64,000 bases of DNA. Origin: CADCVW01 sp035644935 (lineage in GTDB: Bacteria > Pseudomonadota > Alphaproteobacteria > Sphingomonadales > Sphingomonadaceae). Positions 42,216 through 51,205 of this stretch are shown piece by piece. The stretch spans positions 1 to 64,000 of the forward strand of contig DASQNO010000057.1 in NCBI GenBank assembly GCA_035644935.1. Reading direction: 5' to 3'. Numbering within the stretch: the stretch's first letter is position 1; each line of letters opens with the position of its first letter. The position numbers were made by a program, and so were the translations under genes. The notes beneath the pieces are model-generated. The model worked only from the letters and a program-made list of their open reading frames with translations, was not told where the DNA came from and made no database searches.

Positions 42216-44018
42216 TCATCGGGCGCTGTGATATCCCCCGAAATGCTTGACCGGTGACCAGTCGGGCAGGACTGCCGGCAGAGCTGGTGTCAGGGTGCCA
42301 AATTCGCGGGCGCCGAACACCACGCGTCCATTCATGACGGTCAGAACCGACGAGATTTGCTCAATCTGATCTTCGGGAATGTTGAAATAATCCCGGTCCA
42401 GCAGCACGAAGTCAGCCAGATAACCCGGCGCGATCATGCCCATCTCCGTCTCAGTGTTCATGAACCACGCCGGGCCGCTGGTGAACAGTCGCAGCGCTTC
42501 GACGCGAGAGAGGCGATTGTTCGGTGCCAGCACTTCAGACCCCGACACCGACTTGCCGGTCACCATCCAGCTGATGCCAACCCAAGGGTTGAAGGTGGCC
42601 GCCCGGAACGCGTCCGTCGTCATGGCGAGCGGGATGCCGCTGTCCACGAGCGCGCGCAGGCGCGGCGTCATTAACGCCTTTTCGCGGCCGTGCGTCTTGA
42701 TGAAGCCATCGCCGTGGAGCGCCATCTTCGGGTCCAGCGCAATGCCGCCGCCCAGCGCCTTCACCCGAGCGATGTTCTCCGGGCTGATCGTCTCGGCGTG
42801 CTCGATGCTCCACTTCAGGCCCGCCAGCGGAACCGTTTTGTTCATTGTCTCGAGCGCGTCGAGAAAGGGCGTGATGTTCTCGTTGTAGCTGATGTGCATG
42901 CGGAAGGGGGTCCGCCGCCGCACGAGCTTGCTGACGTTCTGCGCGACATGCTGCCGCATCTGTTCGGGATCGATGACGACCGCCGGTCGATCGAAGTTCT
43001 CGTGATCGTGAACCTCAAGCTGCAGCACCTCGCCGGCGCCGCGATATGTGTGGCCGTGATCGAGCGTCGGATGCAGGTTCTGACCCGGGCTGATCGGCGC
43101 CGTCCTGGTGGTCGCCGCGATCTCCGCGTCCACCATGTTCATCGGCGTGCCGTCCCCGAACTGCATGTCGACGAAAGGCATCCGCACGTTGAGGCGGTTG
43201 TCGCGGGCGAGCACGTCGACGGTCGCCTGGGGCTTGGGATAGCCCCTGTTGCCGGCATCGATGGCCGAAGTGACGCCAAAGCGGTTCATCGCGTGAACCG
43301 TGTGGATCAGCGAACTGACTTCCTCCTCGAACGAAAGCTGCGGGACCATGGTCTCCATGGCGACGAACGTGAACGTGTAGCCGTGGACGACCCCGGTGTA
43401 CTTTCCTTGCCGATCCTTCTCGAACTCGGTGCCGGGCAAAGCGGGAAAGCGGTCGGTGCCAACGCCAAGAGCGTCCATCGCCTGCTGGTTCAGGAACGCG
43501 CGGTTGTAAGCGTACTGGACGATTAGCGGACGGTTCGGGACCGCCTTGCGCAACTCCGCCAGGGTCGGGAATCGCTTCTCCTGGAACTGATAGGGGGACC
43601 AGCCCCCGATCGCCTTGACCCACTGCCCCTCGGGAGTCCGCTTCGCCTGCTCGCGCAGCATCGCCAGGGCGCGGCGCAGCGTTGGCACGCCGTCCCACCG
43701 GACATTGTAGTTGAAGCCGCTCTCGTTGAGCACGTGCGTGTGCGCGTCGACGATGCCGGGGATGAGCCTACGGCCGCCGGCGTCGATGACTCGCGTGTTC
43801 GGACCCTTCAGTGCCAGTATCTCGGTATCGGCGCCGACCGAGTAGATGCGGCCTTCCTTGACCGCCAAGGCGGATGCTTCGGTCTGCCCCGGATTGTTGG
43901 TGAAGATTACGGCATCGATGACGATCAGGTCCGCGCCCGCCTCCGCCGGTGCTGGTTGCGCTTCGGCGCAAGGCACCCACAGAACCGAAATCAATGCGAT
44001 CAGTGCAATTCTTCTCAT
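42216..44018 (-). CDS. Secreted amidohydrolase, YtcJ-like
   Basis: This 600-residue protein has a signal peptide (about 1-20), the amidohydrolase DAHTH motif at 91-95, and later motifs of the D-aminoacylase/YtcJ branch (IEHAETI, TTDAFRAATFNPWVGISW). It begins MRRIALIALISVLW; the ATG at 44018 has a GGA-rich ribosome binding site. Metal-dependent hydrolysis in the periplasm is likely; the substrate is unknown. It is divergent from a LysR gene, its probable regulator. Confidence 0.88.
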   Translation of the reverse strand: MRRIALIALISVLWVPCAEAQPAPAEAGADLIVIDAVIFTNNPGQTEASALAVKEGRIYSVGADTEILALKGPNTRVIDAGGRRLIPGIVDAHTHVLNESGFNYNVRWDGVPTLRRALAMLREQAKRTPEGQWVKAIGGWSPYQFQEKRFPTLAELRKAVPNRPLIVQYAYNRAFLNQQAMDALGVGTDRFPALPGTEFEKDRQGKYTGVVHGYTFTFVAMETMVPQLSFEEEVSSLIHTVHAMNRFGVTSAIDAGNRGYPKPQATVDVLARDNRLNVRMPFVDMQFGDGTPMNMVDAEIAATTRTAPISPGQNLHPTLDHGHTYRGAGEVLQLEVHDHENFDRPAVVIDPEQMRQHVAQNVSKLVRRRTPFRMHISYNENITPFLDALETMNKTVPLAGLKWSIEHAETISPENIARVKALGGGIALDPKMALHGDGFIKTHGREKALMTPRLRALVDSGIPLAMTTDAFRAATFNPWVGISWMVTGKSVSGSEVLAPNNRLSRVEALRLFTSGPAWFMNTETEMGMIAPGYLADFVLLDRDYFNIPEDQIEQISSVLTVMNGRVVFGAREFGTLTPALPAVLPDWSPVKHFGGYHSAR

Positions 44019-44087
44019 CGGGTCCTCGCTCAGCTTCAGCCTGAGAAGGACACTCAGTGCGCCGCGTCGTTCGATGTACACTTGATA

Positions 44088-44102
44088 ACCGTTGCGCGGT
44101 TC
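44088..44102. promoter_or_regulatory. Candidate LysR binding site
   Basis: AACCG-TTGCG-CGGTT is a 15-bp inverted repeat in the divergent gap between the amidohydrolase and LysR genes, the usual place for a LysR site. This is an inference from symmetry. Confidence 0.45.
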
Positions 44103-44142
44103 CGAGATAATCGTTTGTCGAAGCAATTGACTGGTGCATGGC

Positions 44143-45081
44143 ATGCAAGAGCGGACCGGAGCGCATCTGGAGCAGATCGAAGCGTTCGCCGCTGTCGCAG
44201 AGCAGGGCGGGTTCGCGGCCGCCGCCCGTGCGCTCGGGCGGGACGCATCCGTTATTTCGCGGCGTCTTGATGCGCTTGAAGCGCGCCTGGGTGTGCGTCT
44301 GCTCTCCCGAACCACGCGCCGCGTTGCGCTGACCGAAACCGGAACAAGCTATCTGCGCCGGGTACAAGCCATTCTTGCGGAAATGTCGGCGGCTGATGTC
44401 GAGGCTGCAGAAGGGTCCGCAGAACCTCGCGGCCTGCTGCGCTTATCTTTGCAGGCGAAGTTTGCACGTCTCTGGATCGCGCCCTGGCTTCCCGACTTCT
44501 TGCACAAGCACCCCCATGTGCAGATCGAGCTTCACCACGGCGATCGCTTGGTCGACCTCGTGTCGGAGGGGTTCGATGCGGCGATCCGGCTCGGTGCGCT
44601 GCAGGACAGCTCACTCATCGTCCGTCGCCTCGTTGGGTTCGAGACGGTCCTGTGTGCATCGCCCACCTATATCGCCGCTCACGGCGCCCCGGAGCAGCCG
44701 CAGGACCTTCAGCATCATGCATGCCTGGGCCTTTCCGTTCCACAACTATGGCCGGACTGGCGGCTTCGGCGAGGCGACGAGCGAGTGTCAGTCCGCGTCC
44801 CCGGTCTGATCGTCAGCGACGACAGCGGAACCTTGACGGTGGCAGGCGTAAATGGCGCCGGGATCATGGCAGCTTCGGAATGGTCGGTCGGCCAGGAGCT
44901 TGCGTCAGGACAGTTGGTGCGCGTGCTGCCTGAATGGCTCTACGACTGGACCTCCGCAGTGCACGTTGTGATGCCGCCGGGAAGGTTCATACCCGCCAAG
45001 ACCCGCGCTTTCATCGATCGGCTCGTTGCCGAATTTGCGCCTGACCCGCCCTGGAGGCGGATTTCTGAGCGCGGACACTGA
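44143..45081 (+). CDS. LysR-family transcriptional regulator
   Basis: This 312-residue protein has a typical LysR N-terminal domain: LEQIEAFAAVAEQGGFAAAA, ALGRDASVISRRLDALEARLG and RTTRRVALTETG. The C-terminal periplasmic-binding-like domain follows from about residue 90. The ATG at 44143 is preferred over the upstream GTG. It is divergent from the amidohydrolase and probably controls it. Confidence 0.9.
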   Translation: MQERTGAHLEQIEAFAAVAEQGGFAAAARALGRDASVISRRLDALEARLGVRLLSRTTRRVALTETGTSYLRRVQAILAEMSAADVEAAEGSAEPRGLLRLSLQAKFARLWIAPWLPDFLHKHPHVQIELHHGDRLVDLVSEGFDAAIRLGALQDSSLIVRRLVGFETVLCASPTYIAAHGAPEQPQDLQHHACLGLSVPQLWPDWRLRRGDERVSVRVPGLIVSDDSGTLTVAGVNGAGIMAASEWSVGQELASGQLVRVLPEWLYDWTSAVHVVMPPGRFIPAKTRAFIDRLVAEFAPDPPWRRISERGH

Positions 45082-45123
45082 GAGCTGCCACTCGGCCTCT
45101 CGCAAGATGCGCGTCTAGCCTCT

Positions 45124-45522
45124 TCAGCCGAACAGGTGCACGATCAAGAGGGTATCTGCATATTCCCTGACCTCGACGATCTTGCCCTGCCGAAGGGTGA
45201 AAAGCATGTGGTACTGGTTTTCATAGAGCCTGCCGTCCGTCAGTTCGGCATGCGAGCGGATCTCGACCGCAACCTTGTCTCTCTCGGCGACCATGCCGAC
45301 GACGGTCATCTCAAGCCCGTGCTTCATGCGACCGAACAGACCGCGCCAGATGCGCTCCATCTCGGCTTTCGACCTCGTACCCGCGCTTGGAAAGAGCTGA
45401 GGTTTGCCGAGGATCCACCAGGACGCGTCGTCACTCATTGCCTCTAGGAGCTTTGGGATGGCCGCCTCCTTGAATTGGCCAAGGTATCCGCGCACCGTCC
45501 GCTTGTTGTCTTCTATGCTCAT
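45124..45522 (-). CDS. SnoaL-like protein
   Basis: This 132-residue protein has the NTF2-like pattern (NKRTVRGYLGQFKEAAIPKLL, DDASWWILGKPQLFPSAG, ENQYHMLFTLRQGKIVEVREYAD). The ATG at 45522 begins the family core. It lies 35 nt downstream of an NmrA-like gene in the same direction. It is a small ligand-binding or isomerase-like protein of unknown substrate. Confidence 0.85.
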   Translation of the reverse strand: MSIEDNKRTVRGYLGQFKEAAIPKLLEAMSDDASWWILGKPQLFPSAGTRSKAEMERIWRGLFGRMKHGLEMTVVGMVAERDKVAVEIRSHAELTDGRLYENQYHMLFTLRQGKIVEVREYADTLLIVHLFG

Positions 45523-45557
45523 GGCCAACTCGCGTCTGTCTTGAACCTTCGCCCGGC

Positions 45558-46580
45558 TTACATGCCGAACGGCCGCTTCTCGCCCTGCCACTTCGTCGCG
45601 CGCAGGAACTGCTCCCAGTTCAGGGATGACGGGTTCAGACGACGGCTCCATTCGAGGTCACGGTCCTTGGCGAAGTAGCCGTACTCGACCGCGTACTCGA
45701 CCATGGCGACCAGCTCATCGGCCAAGGGCTCATTGGCGGCGAAGTCCGGGAAATAGTGCAGCAGACCCTCGCGGCTGTAAGCATTGCGGTATTCGGCCTC
45801 GATGCCCGTCACACGCTGGAAGGTCTCGACCATCTCACGAGGCGAGATGATGTCGCCGACCACCGGCAGCGTCTTGCCGTTGTACAGAGAGGGGTTCGAG
45901 AAAATCTCGAGCACCGCAGGGCCCGTGGCCGTGAGAGGATCGACGAACGGCGCTCGGAAATCCTCGGGCAGATAGATCGGCATGAGCAGCTTGCCGCCTT
46001 CGACCTGCGGGACGTAATACTCGAGAAAGTTGGTATAGAAGAATGCCAGCATCACGCACGAGTGCGGGACCGGCAAGCTCCGGATGTGATCGGCTACTCG
46101 TGCCTTCTCGGTGAAGTGCGGGACAAGCTTCTTGCCGCCCGTCACCTGCTCCACGTTCTCCAGCGTGCTGAAGACGATGTGATCGGCGCCGGCCTCGACA
46201 GCTGCGTCGGCTAGCTGCTTGCCCAGGGCGAACTCCACATCCTTTTGTGGATCCAACTGCGGTGTCATGAGGTAGACGCCGTCCGCACCGGTGAAGGCAG
46301 TGACAAGCTCCTTGTGGTGACCCGAGCCCGCGGGGACAATCGCGATCTCGGCGCCGAGCTGTTCCAAGCTAGCTGCCTCTTTCGAGTGCCGGTTGCGCGT
46401 GATGGCGCGGACTTGGAAGCGCCCACTTTCCAGGAGCGCCATGGAGACGCTGCGCCCCTGCTTGCTGGTCGAGCCGTAGACCGCGATGAGCGGCTTGCCA
46501 TTTGCGGACGTCGTCGCCCGCAAGCTTGGTGCCGTACCGGCAATGGCGGTGTCGGCGACTTTCCCATCAGGTCGGTCCAT
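45558..46580 (-). CDS. NmrA-like NAD(P)-binding protein
   Basis: This 340-residue protein has a Rossmann N-terminus (KPLIAVYGSTSKQGRSVSMA) and the NmrA/HSCARG-like pattern (GVYLMTPQLDP, HIVFSTLENVEQVTGGK). The ATG at 46580 has AGGAG 8 nt upstream. It probably binds NADP(H) and senses redox or acts as a reductase. A SnoaL-like gene follows in the same direction. Confidence 0.85.
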   Translation of the reverse strand: MDRPDGKVADTAIAGTAPSLRATTSANGKPLIAVYGSTSKQGRSVSMALLESGRFQVRAITRNRHSKEAASLEQLGAEIAIVPAGSGHHKELVTAFTGADGVYLMTPQLDPQKDVEFALGKQLADAAVEAGADHIVFSTLENVEQVTGGKKLVPHFTEKARVADHIRSLPVPHSCVMLAFFYTNFLEYYVPQVEGGKLLMPIYLPEDFRAPFVDPLTATGPAVLEIFSNPSLYNGKTLPVVGDIISPREMVETFQRVTGIEAEYRNAYSREGLLHYFPDFAANEPLADELVAMVEYAVEYGYFAKDRDLEWSRRLNPSSLNWEQFLRATKWQGEKRPFGM

Positions 46581-47682
46581 CGTTGGTCTCCTGTGTGCAA
46601 AGGCTGACCCACGACGTCCCGAACCGCGCTGGCGATGCGTATGTGGATGGCCCTTGATATCCTGGCTCAACTTAGTTCATGCCTACGGGCGTAATAATTC
46701 ACCGCCAGAGCAATTGATCGATGCAGGTTGTGCACGAAACGCCGGGTGGGTAGCTCAACTAGATCGAGCCCTTTACGGCATCGTTCGAGCATTACGGCTT
46801 CGTGGCGGCCCTGTTCTGGGCGATGCCCCCTCAGTCCTGTACCGCCGGACAAATCCGCTGGAACGGCGGTTACGTTATCGCCTTCGATTGTCGAGGGAGA
46901 GCGCCAGCCTCACGACCATAGCAAGGGGGCACAGGCGCTGCGGCAGTCGACCGTTACTGGTATCGGTCTGCGTAGGACGGAGGAGTAGGAGGACAGGATA
47001 AACATTGATCGCGCGACGATCGTGGTCCAGCGCAGCGCGCTCCAGCCTGCTCAAGCGCGCTTGCCGGTGTGGCTCTTCGCGCTATGGCGTCGTAGGGGTG
47101 CGGTATAAGGTCAGGGGTGGTTTGCGGGGCTGGGTAGCGTGAGTGCAGCCGCAGGCTCGATATTCTCCGATTGTCCTCGTCAAGCCTGAAAACAAATCTT
47201 CGTTCAGATGTCCGTGTGAATACAGCAACTTAGCATGCAGTGGACAGATCCAACGGTATGTAGGGCGGGACTGGCGCACGACTGATCTGAAAAAATCTCT
47301 GTTCTACGAAGATTTAGGCCGGATATGAATAATCGAGTGGGAGTAAGGGCTAGTGTAATCGGCGGCGATCGGCGGCTGTAGCGGGCGAAGGCGTAAACTA
47401 CGTCCCCGTTCGTTGGCGATAGGTGCCGAAGCGTGTTTAAGAGGCTCGTTCGAGCCTGGTGACGATATTGGCGGAGAGCGGAAGGGCCGCTTTCGGGCGC
47501 GTAATAGTTGATCTCGGCCGTTCGTTCATCGGCGGCACGCAACCGCTAAGCGCCTGGGGCCGGGCAATCGGTTATGTTGATTGATTAGCTCCGAGTCCGT
47601 CGCTCATCGAGCCACGGAATTTGCGACTGTTTCTCGAACGTCCTTTCGCGATCTTCACTCGATCCGAAGAGATCTGAATGCG
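46581..47682. other. Gene-free region with repeat copy 2
   Basis: No convincing gene is present on either strand. It includes the second copy of the diverged repeat at 47332. Open frames are short and lack domain signals. It separates the accessory block from the rhamnose locus. Confidence 0.5.
47332..47397. repeat. Diverged dispersed repeat, copy 2
   Basis: The 66-nt core is about 89% identical to 37653-37719 and in the same orientation. The similarity fades over the following 90 nt. A short palindromic or insertion-related origin is possible but not shown. Confidence 0.6.
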
Positions 47683-48978
47683 TCAGACAATGCCGGCGCC
47701 AAGCCCGACGGCTGAACGCTCGTCGGCTTTGCGGTGTCGCCAGCCGGATTGTCGATAAACTGCTAGCGCGTCGATTGCTCCGCCGGCATTCACCCGAGCC
47801 ATGGCCAAGATAGGCGAGATGTCGGTTTCGTACGCCCTCCTGAGCATACGCGACGCCAACATCGGATCGTTCCTCTCCTGCGCGTCATGCAGAACATTGC
47901 GGTCAACTAATAGCGCGCGGGCGTACGCCCCCAGGATCGCCTCGGCGGATGACAGCATACTCTCGATCGGGTCAGTGACGTTGTGCGACTGATCGATCAT
48001 GTACGCGGGATCGAACCCCTCGCGAGGGTTAAGCTCGGCCTCGATCAATTCATTGAACACCAGGAACAGCTGGTGGGGGTTGATGGACCCGGCATCGAGG
48101 TCGTCGTCGCCATACTTGCTGTCGTTGAAATGGAACCCGCCAAGCTTGCCGAAGCGGTGAAGCCTCGCGACGATCTGCTCGATGTTGGTGTTGGGGGCGT
48201 GGTGTCCGAGGTCAACAAGGCACTTCGCCTTGGGTCCGAGCTCCTGCGCGGCGAGGATCGAGGAGCCCCAATCGGCGATCACCGTGGAGTAGAAGGCGGG
48301 CTCGTACATTTTGTGCTCGATGAGCATGCGCCAGCCGTCGGGCAGCGCGGCGTACACTTCCGCCGCTGAGCGCAAATACCGATCCAGCGACCTGCCCAGA
48401 TCCTGCTGGCCGGGGAAATTCGTGCCGTCACCTACCCAGACGGTCAGGTCGCGACTGCCGAGCTGGCGACCGATCTCGATGCATTCCAAATTATGTTCGA
48501 CCGCTTGAGCGCGTGTTGCAGCATCAGTGGAGGAAAGCGAGCCGGTGGCGTAGCTAAATGCTTGACCCTGCTGATCCTGGAACGTGTTCGAGTTGACTGC
48601 ATCGAAGCTCAGGCCGCGGCGGGCCGCTTCCTGGCGTAATCCCGCGTAGTCGGACACCTTGTCCCAGGGGAAGTGCGGCGAGACGCGCGGTGTGGCACGC
48701 CCAAGCTGTTGTACCACAGCGCAATCTTCCAGCTTCTCATGGATGTTCGTGGGTTCACCGGGAATGGGAAACTTCGCAAATCGCGTGCCGCCGCGGCCCG
48801 CGCCCCAGGTCGGGACCGCAACAGAGAAGGCCGCGACCCGGTCTTTGATCGCGTCGATTTCTACACCGCGCCGGGCGAGCTGACGGCCGAGCGTGTGGTA
48901 ATCTTCGGCCAGCGCGTCCGCGTGTAAAGCGTTGTGGCTTTCGATCTCGTCGGCTGAGAGCGGGAGGTCTGTCGCCAT
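47683..48978 (-). CDS. rhaI: L-rhamnose isomerase (RhaI type)
   Basis: This 431-residue protein is of the xylose-isomerase-like TIM-barrel type of RhaI: SVAVPTWGAGRGGTRFAKF, WVGDGTNFPGQQDL, IEHKMYEPAFYSTV, CLVDLGHHAPNTNIEQIV, GGFHFNDSKYGDDDLDAGS. It converts L-rhamnose to L-rhamnulose in the cytoplasm. The ATG at 48978 is 14 nt after the aldolase/dehydrogenase stop, so the two are in one minus-strand operon. Confidence 0.92.
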   Translation of the reverse strand: MATDLPLSADEIESHNALHADALAEDYHTLGRQLARRGVEIDAIKDRVAAFSVAVPTWGAGRGGTRFAKFPIPGEPTNIHEKLEDCAVVQQLGRATPRVSPHFPWDKVSDYAGLRQEAARRGLSFDAVNSNTFQDQQGQAFSYATGSLSSTDAATRAQAVEHNLECIEIGRQLGSRDLTVWVGDGTNFPGQQDLGRSLDRYLRSAAEVYAALPDGWRMLIEHKMYEPAFYSTVIADWGSSILAAQELGPKAKCLVDLGHHAPNTNIEQIVARLHRFGKLGGFHFNDSKYGDDDLDAGSINPHQLFLVFNELIEAELNPREGFDPAYMIDQSHNVTDPIESMLSSAEAILGAYARALLVDRNVLHDAQERNDPMLASRMLRRAYETDISPILAMARVNAGGAIDALAVYRQSGWRHRKADERSAVGLGAGIV

Positions 48979-48992
48979 GCTTTCTCTACCGA

Positions 48993-51110
48993 TCAACGCG
49001 TGAAGGCCTGGGCATTGCCGGCGTCTACGTTTATCATGTTGCCTGTCGACTTAGACGACGCGTCCGACGCAAGAAAGTGAACGGCTTCGGCGACATCTTG
49101 GGGCAGCACGTCGCGCTTCAACATGGACCGAGTGCGGTAATGCTCCTCGAGTTCCGAGCCGGCGTCGATGCCGTGTGCGCCCGCGCGTTCCTGGCGCCAG
49201 TCGCCGTTCCAGATGCGCGAGCCGCGAATGACGGCGTCGGGGTTGACGCTGTTCACGCGTATACCGTGCGGCGCCCCTTCCAGCGCGAGGCAGCGCGCAA
49301 GGTGGAGCGAGGCGGCCTTAGCCGAGGCGTAGGCCGACGCGTTGATCGCGGCGGCGAGGCCGTTCTTGGAGCCGATGAACACGATAGACCCGCCGGCACC
49401 GGCCTTCATCAGCGGGAACGCCGCGCGGGCGGTAAGGAAGTAGCCTTCGGCTAGTACGTCGTAATTCTTGCGCCAAAGCTCCACGGTCGTCTCCTCAATC
49501 GGTGCGGAGGACGCTATGCCCGCGTTGGCGACGAGTATGTCGAGACCGCCAAACTCCTTCGCAGCGTAGGCGAACGCGGCTGCGATTTGCGCTTCGTCGG
49601 TGACGTCGCAGGTCTCCGCGCGGATGTGATCTCCGCCGAAGCGGCTGGCGAGCTCGGCGCGGCGTTCCTCCAGTACCGCCGCCGACCGGTCGAGCAACAC
49701 GACGCATGCGCCATCGGCAAGCAGCCGAGCAGCGGTCGCCGCGCCGATCCCGCCCGCGCCTCCGGTAACCAAAGCGATTTTGCCAACCATCGGCTTTGGA
49801 GCGGGCATGCGCTGGAGCTTGGCTTCCTCCAGCGCCCAATATTCGATGTCGAACGCCTCCTGTTCGGGCAAACCCCCATATTCGCCGATCGCCTCTGCGC
49901 CGCGCATGACATTGATCGCATTGGCATAGAACTCGGAGGCGAGGCGCGCGGTGACCTTGTCTCCGGCGAAGGTGATCATGCCGACGCCCGGAATGAGTAC
50001 GACCACCGGATTGGCGTCGCGCTGCTTCGGGTCGGTCAGTCGGGCGCAGCGGCTGTAGTAGGCGCCATAGCTTGTGCGGTACGTGGCGATCGCCTCCGCG
50101 AGATAGGCGCTGTCGCTCAGCCGCGCCGGTTCGAGGGTCAGCGGCGCGATCTTGGTGCGCAGGAAATGGTCGGGGCAAGAGGTGCCGATCGGCGCCAAGC
50201 GCGCGAAGTCGGCGGAGCCGACGAATTCGAGCACTTCGGGCGTGTCGGAATAGTGAGCGATTTTGCCTCGCGCACCGGACATGAGGCCGCGGAGCTTGGG
50301 CATCACCCCGGCCACGATAGACGCCCGCTCCTCGGCGGCGAGTGGCGGGACGATCTGGCCTCCAAAGGCCGGCCCGTCAGAAAGCTTTTCATTCAGATAC
50401 GCTGCCGCGTCCGCGATCAGAGCAATTGTGTTCCGGTAAGCGGCCCTGCCCTCTTCCGCCCAGCATATCAGGCCGTGTCCCGCTAAGATGGCCCCGCGCG
50501 ACATCGGATGGGCAGCTGCGTAATCGCGGATAATGATGCCAAGTTCGAACCCCGGCCGCTTCCAGGGCAGCCAGCCGATAGCATCGCCCCAGATCTCCTT
50601 CGTGGCGGCCTCGCCGCCGCTTGAGGCGGCAAGTGCGATAACGGCGTCGGGATGGACGTGGTCGACATGCTTGTATGGGAGCAGACCGTGGAGGGGAGTG
50701 TCGATCGAAGCAGGACGGGTGTTGAGGTTGAACGTGCAGTGGGGGAGATGCGCCACCATTTCGTCCTCATGCTCTACGCCGCGGTAAAGGCGCTCGATCG
50801 ATCGAAACTTGTCCAGGTAGAGCGTCGAGAAACCATCAAGTGTCATTGAACCGATGTCGCCGCCCGAACCTTTAACCCAGAGCACTGACACTGTCTCGCC
50901 GGTGAGCGGGTCGACCTCGTCGAGCTTGGCCGAGGTGTTGCCGCCCCCGAAGTTGGTGACGGTCAGGTCTGATCCGAGCAGGTTCGAGCGGTAAAGCAGC
51001 AGCTCCGCAGGCGTTTTCCCCGCGGCGTCCGCGTCGGACCAGCGGTTGCGGGGGAGAGTGAACCGGATGGCGGCTGGACCCGTGCGGATCGAGGTAAGCG
51101 GATCCAACAT
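48993..51110 (-). CDS. rhaD: Bifunctional rhamnulose-1-phosphate aldolase / lactaldehyde dehydrogenase (SDR)
   Basis: This 705-residue fusion has an N-terminal class II aldolase domain (about 1-400, with a metal-binding HVDHVHPDA and GHGLICW) and a C-terminal SDR domain (about 440-705: VTGGAGGIGAA, VANAGIASS, catalytic SAYASAK). The aldolase splits L-rhamnulose-1-phosphate into DHAP and L-lactaldehyde; the SDR half oxidises the lactaldehyde to L-lactate. The ATG at 51110 is preferred over the TTG at 51131. It is divergent from the kinase gene across 84 nt. Confidence 0.92.
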   Translation of the reverse strand: MLDPLTSIRTGPAAIRFTLPRNRWSDADAAGKTPAELLLYRSNLLGSDLTVTNFGGGNTSAKLDEVDPLTGETVSVLWVKGSGGDIGSMTLDGFSTLYLDKFRSIERLYRGVEHEDEMVAHLPHCTFNLNTRPASIDTPLHGLLPYKHVDHVHPDAVIALAASSGGEAATKEIWGDAIGWLPWKRPGFELGIIIRDYAAAHPMSRGAILAGHGLICWAEEGRAAYRNTIALIADAAAYLNEKLSDGPAFGGQIVPPLAAEERASIVAGVMPKLRGLMSGARGKIAHYSDTPEVLEFVGSADFARLAPIGTSCPDHFLRTKIAPLTLEPARLSDSAYLAEAIATYRTSYGAYYSRCARLTDPKQRDANPVVVLIPGVGMITFAGDKVTARLASEFYANAINVMRGAEAIGEYGGLPEQEAFDIEYWALEEAKLQRMPAPKPMVGKIALVTGGAGGIGAATAARLLADGACVVLLDRSAAVLEERRAELASRFGGDHIRAETCDVTDEAQIAAAFAYAAKEFGGLDILVANAGIASSAPIEETTVELWRKNYDVLAEGYFLTARAAFPLMKAGAGGSIVFIGSKNGLAAAINASAYASAKAASLHLARCLALEGAPHGIRVNSVNPDAVIRGSRIWNGDWRQERAGAHGIDAGSELEEHYRTRSMLKRDVLPQDVAEAVHFLASDASSKSTGNMINVDAGNAQAFTR

Positions 51111-51171
51111 GACGGGTGGCACCTGTAGCAATCGGATACGGATGCGCTATCGAAGACGCTGGTGGAAATCA

Positions 51172-51205
51172 ATCATGTTCGATAAGAAACGATCATGATC
51201 GATAA
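51172..51205. promoter_or_regulatory. Candidate DeoR/GlpR-like operator in the rhaD-kinase gap
   Basis: ATCATGTTCGATAA (51172-51185) and ATCATGATCGATAA (51192-51205) are direct repeats 20 bp apart, about two helical turns. ATGTTCGATAA matches the half-site of GlpR-type DeoR regulators. The second copy contains the proposed kinase start (51195), so either that gene starts further downstream or the repressor site overlaps its start. Confidence 0.5.

Noticed and set aside
46740..46815. tRNA-like D-arm pattern GGGTAGCTCAAC
   Set aside because: No anticodon arm, T arm or 3' acceptor pairing could be built, so I do not call a tRNA.
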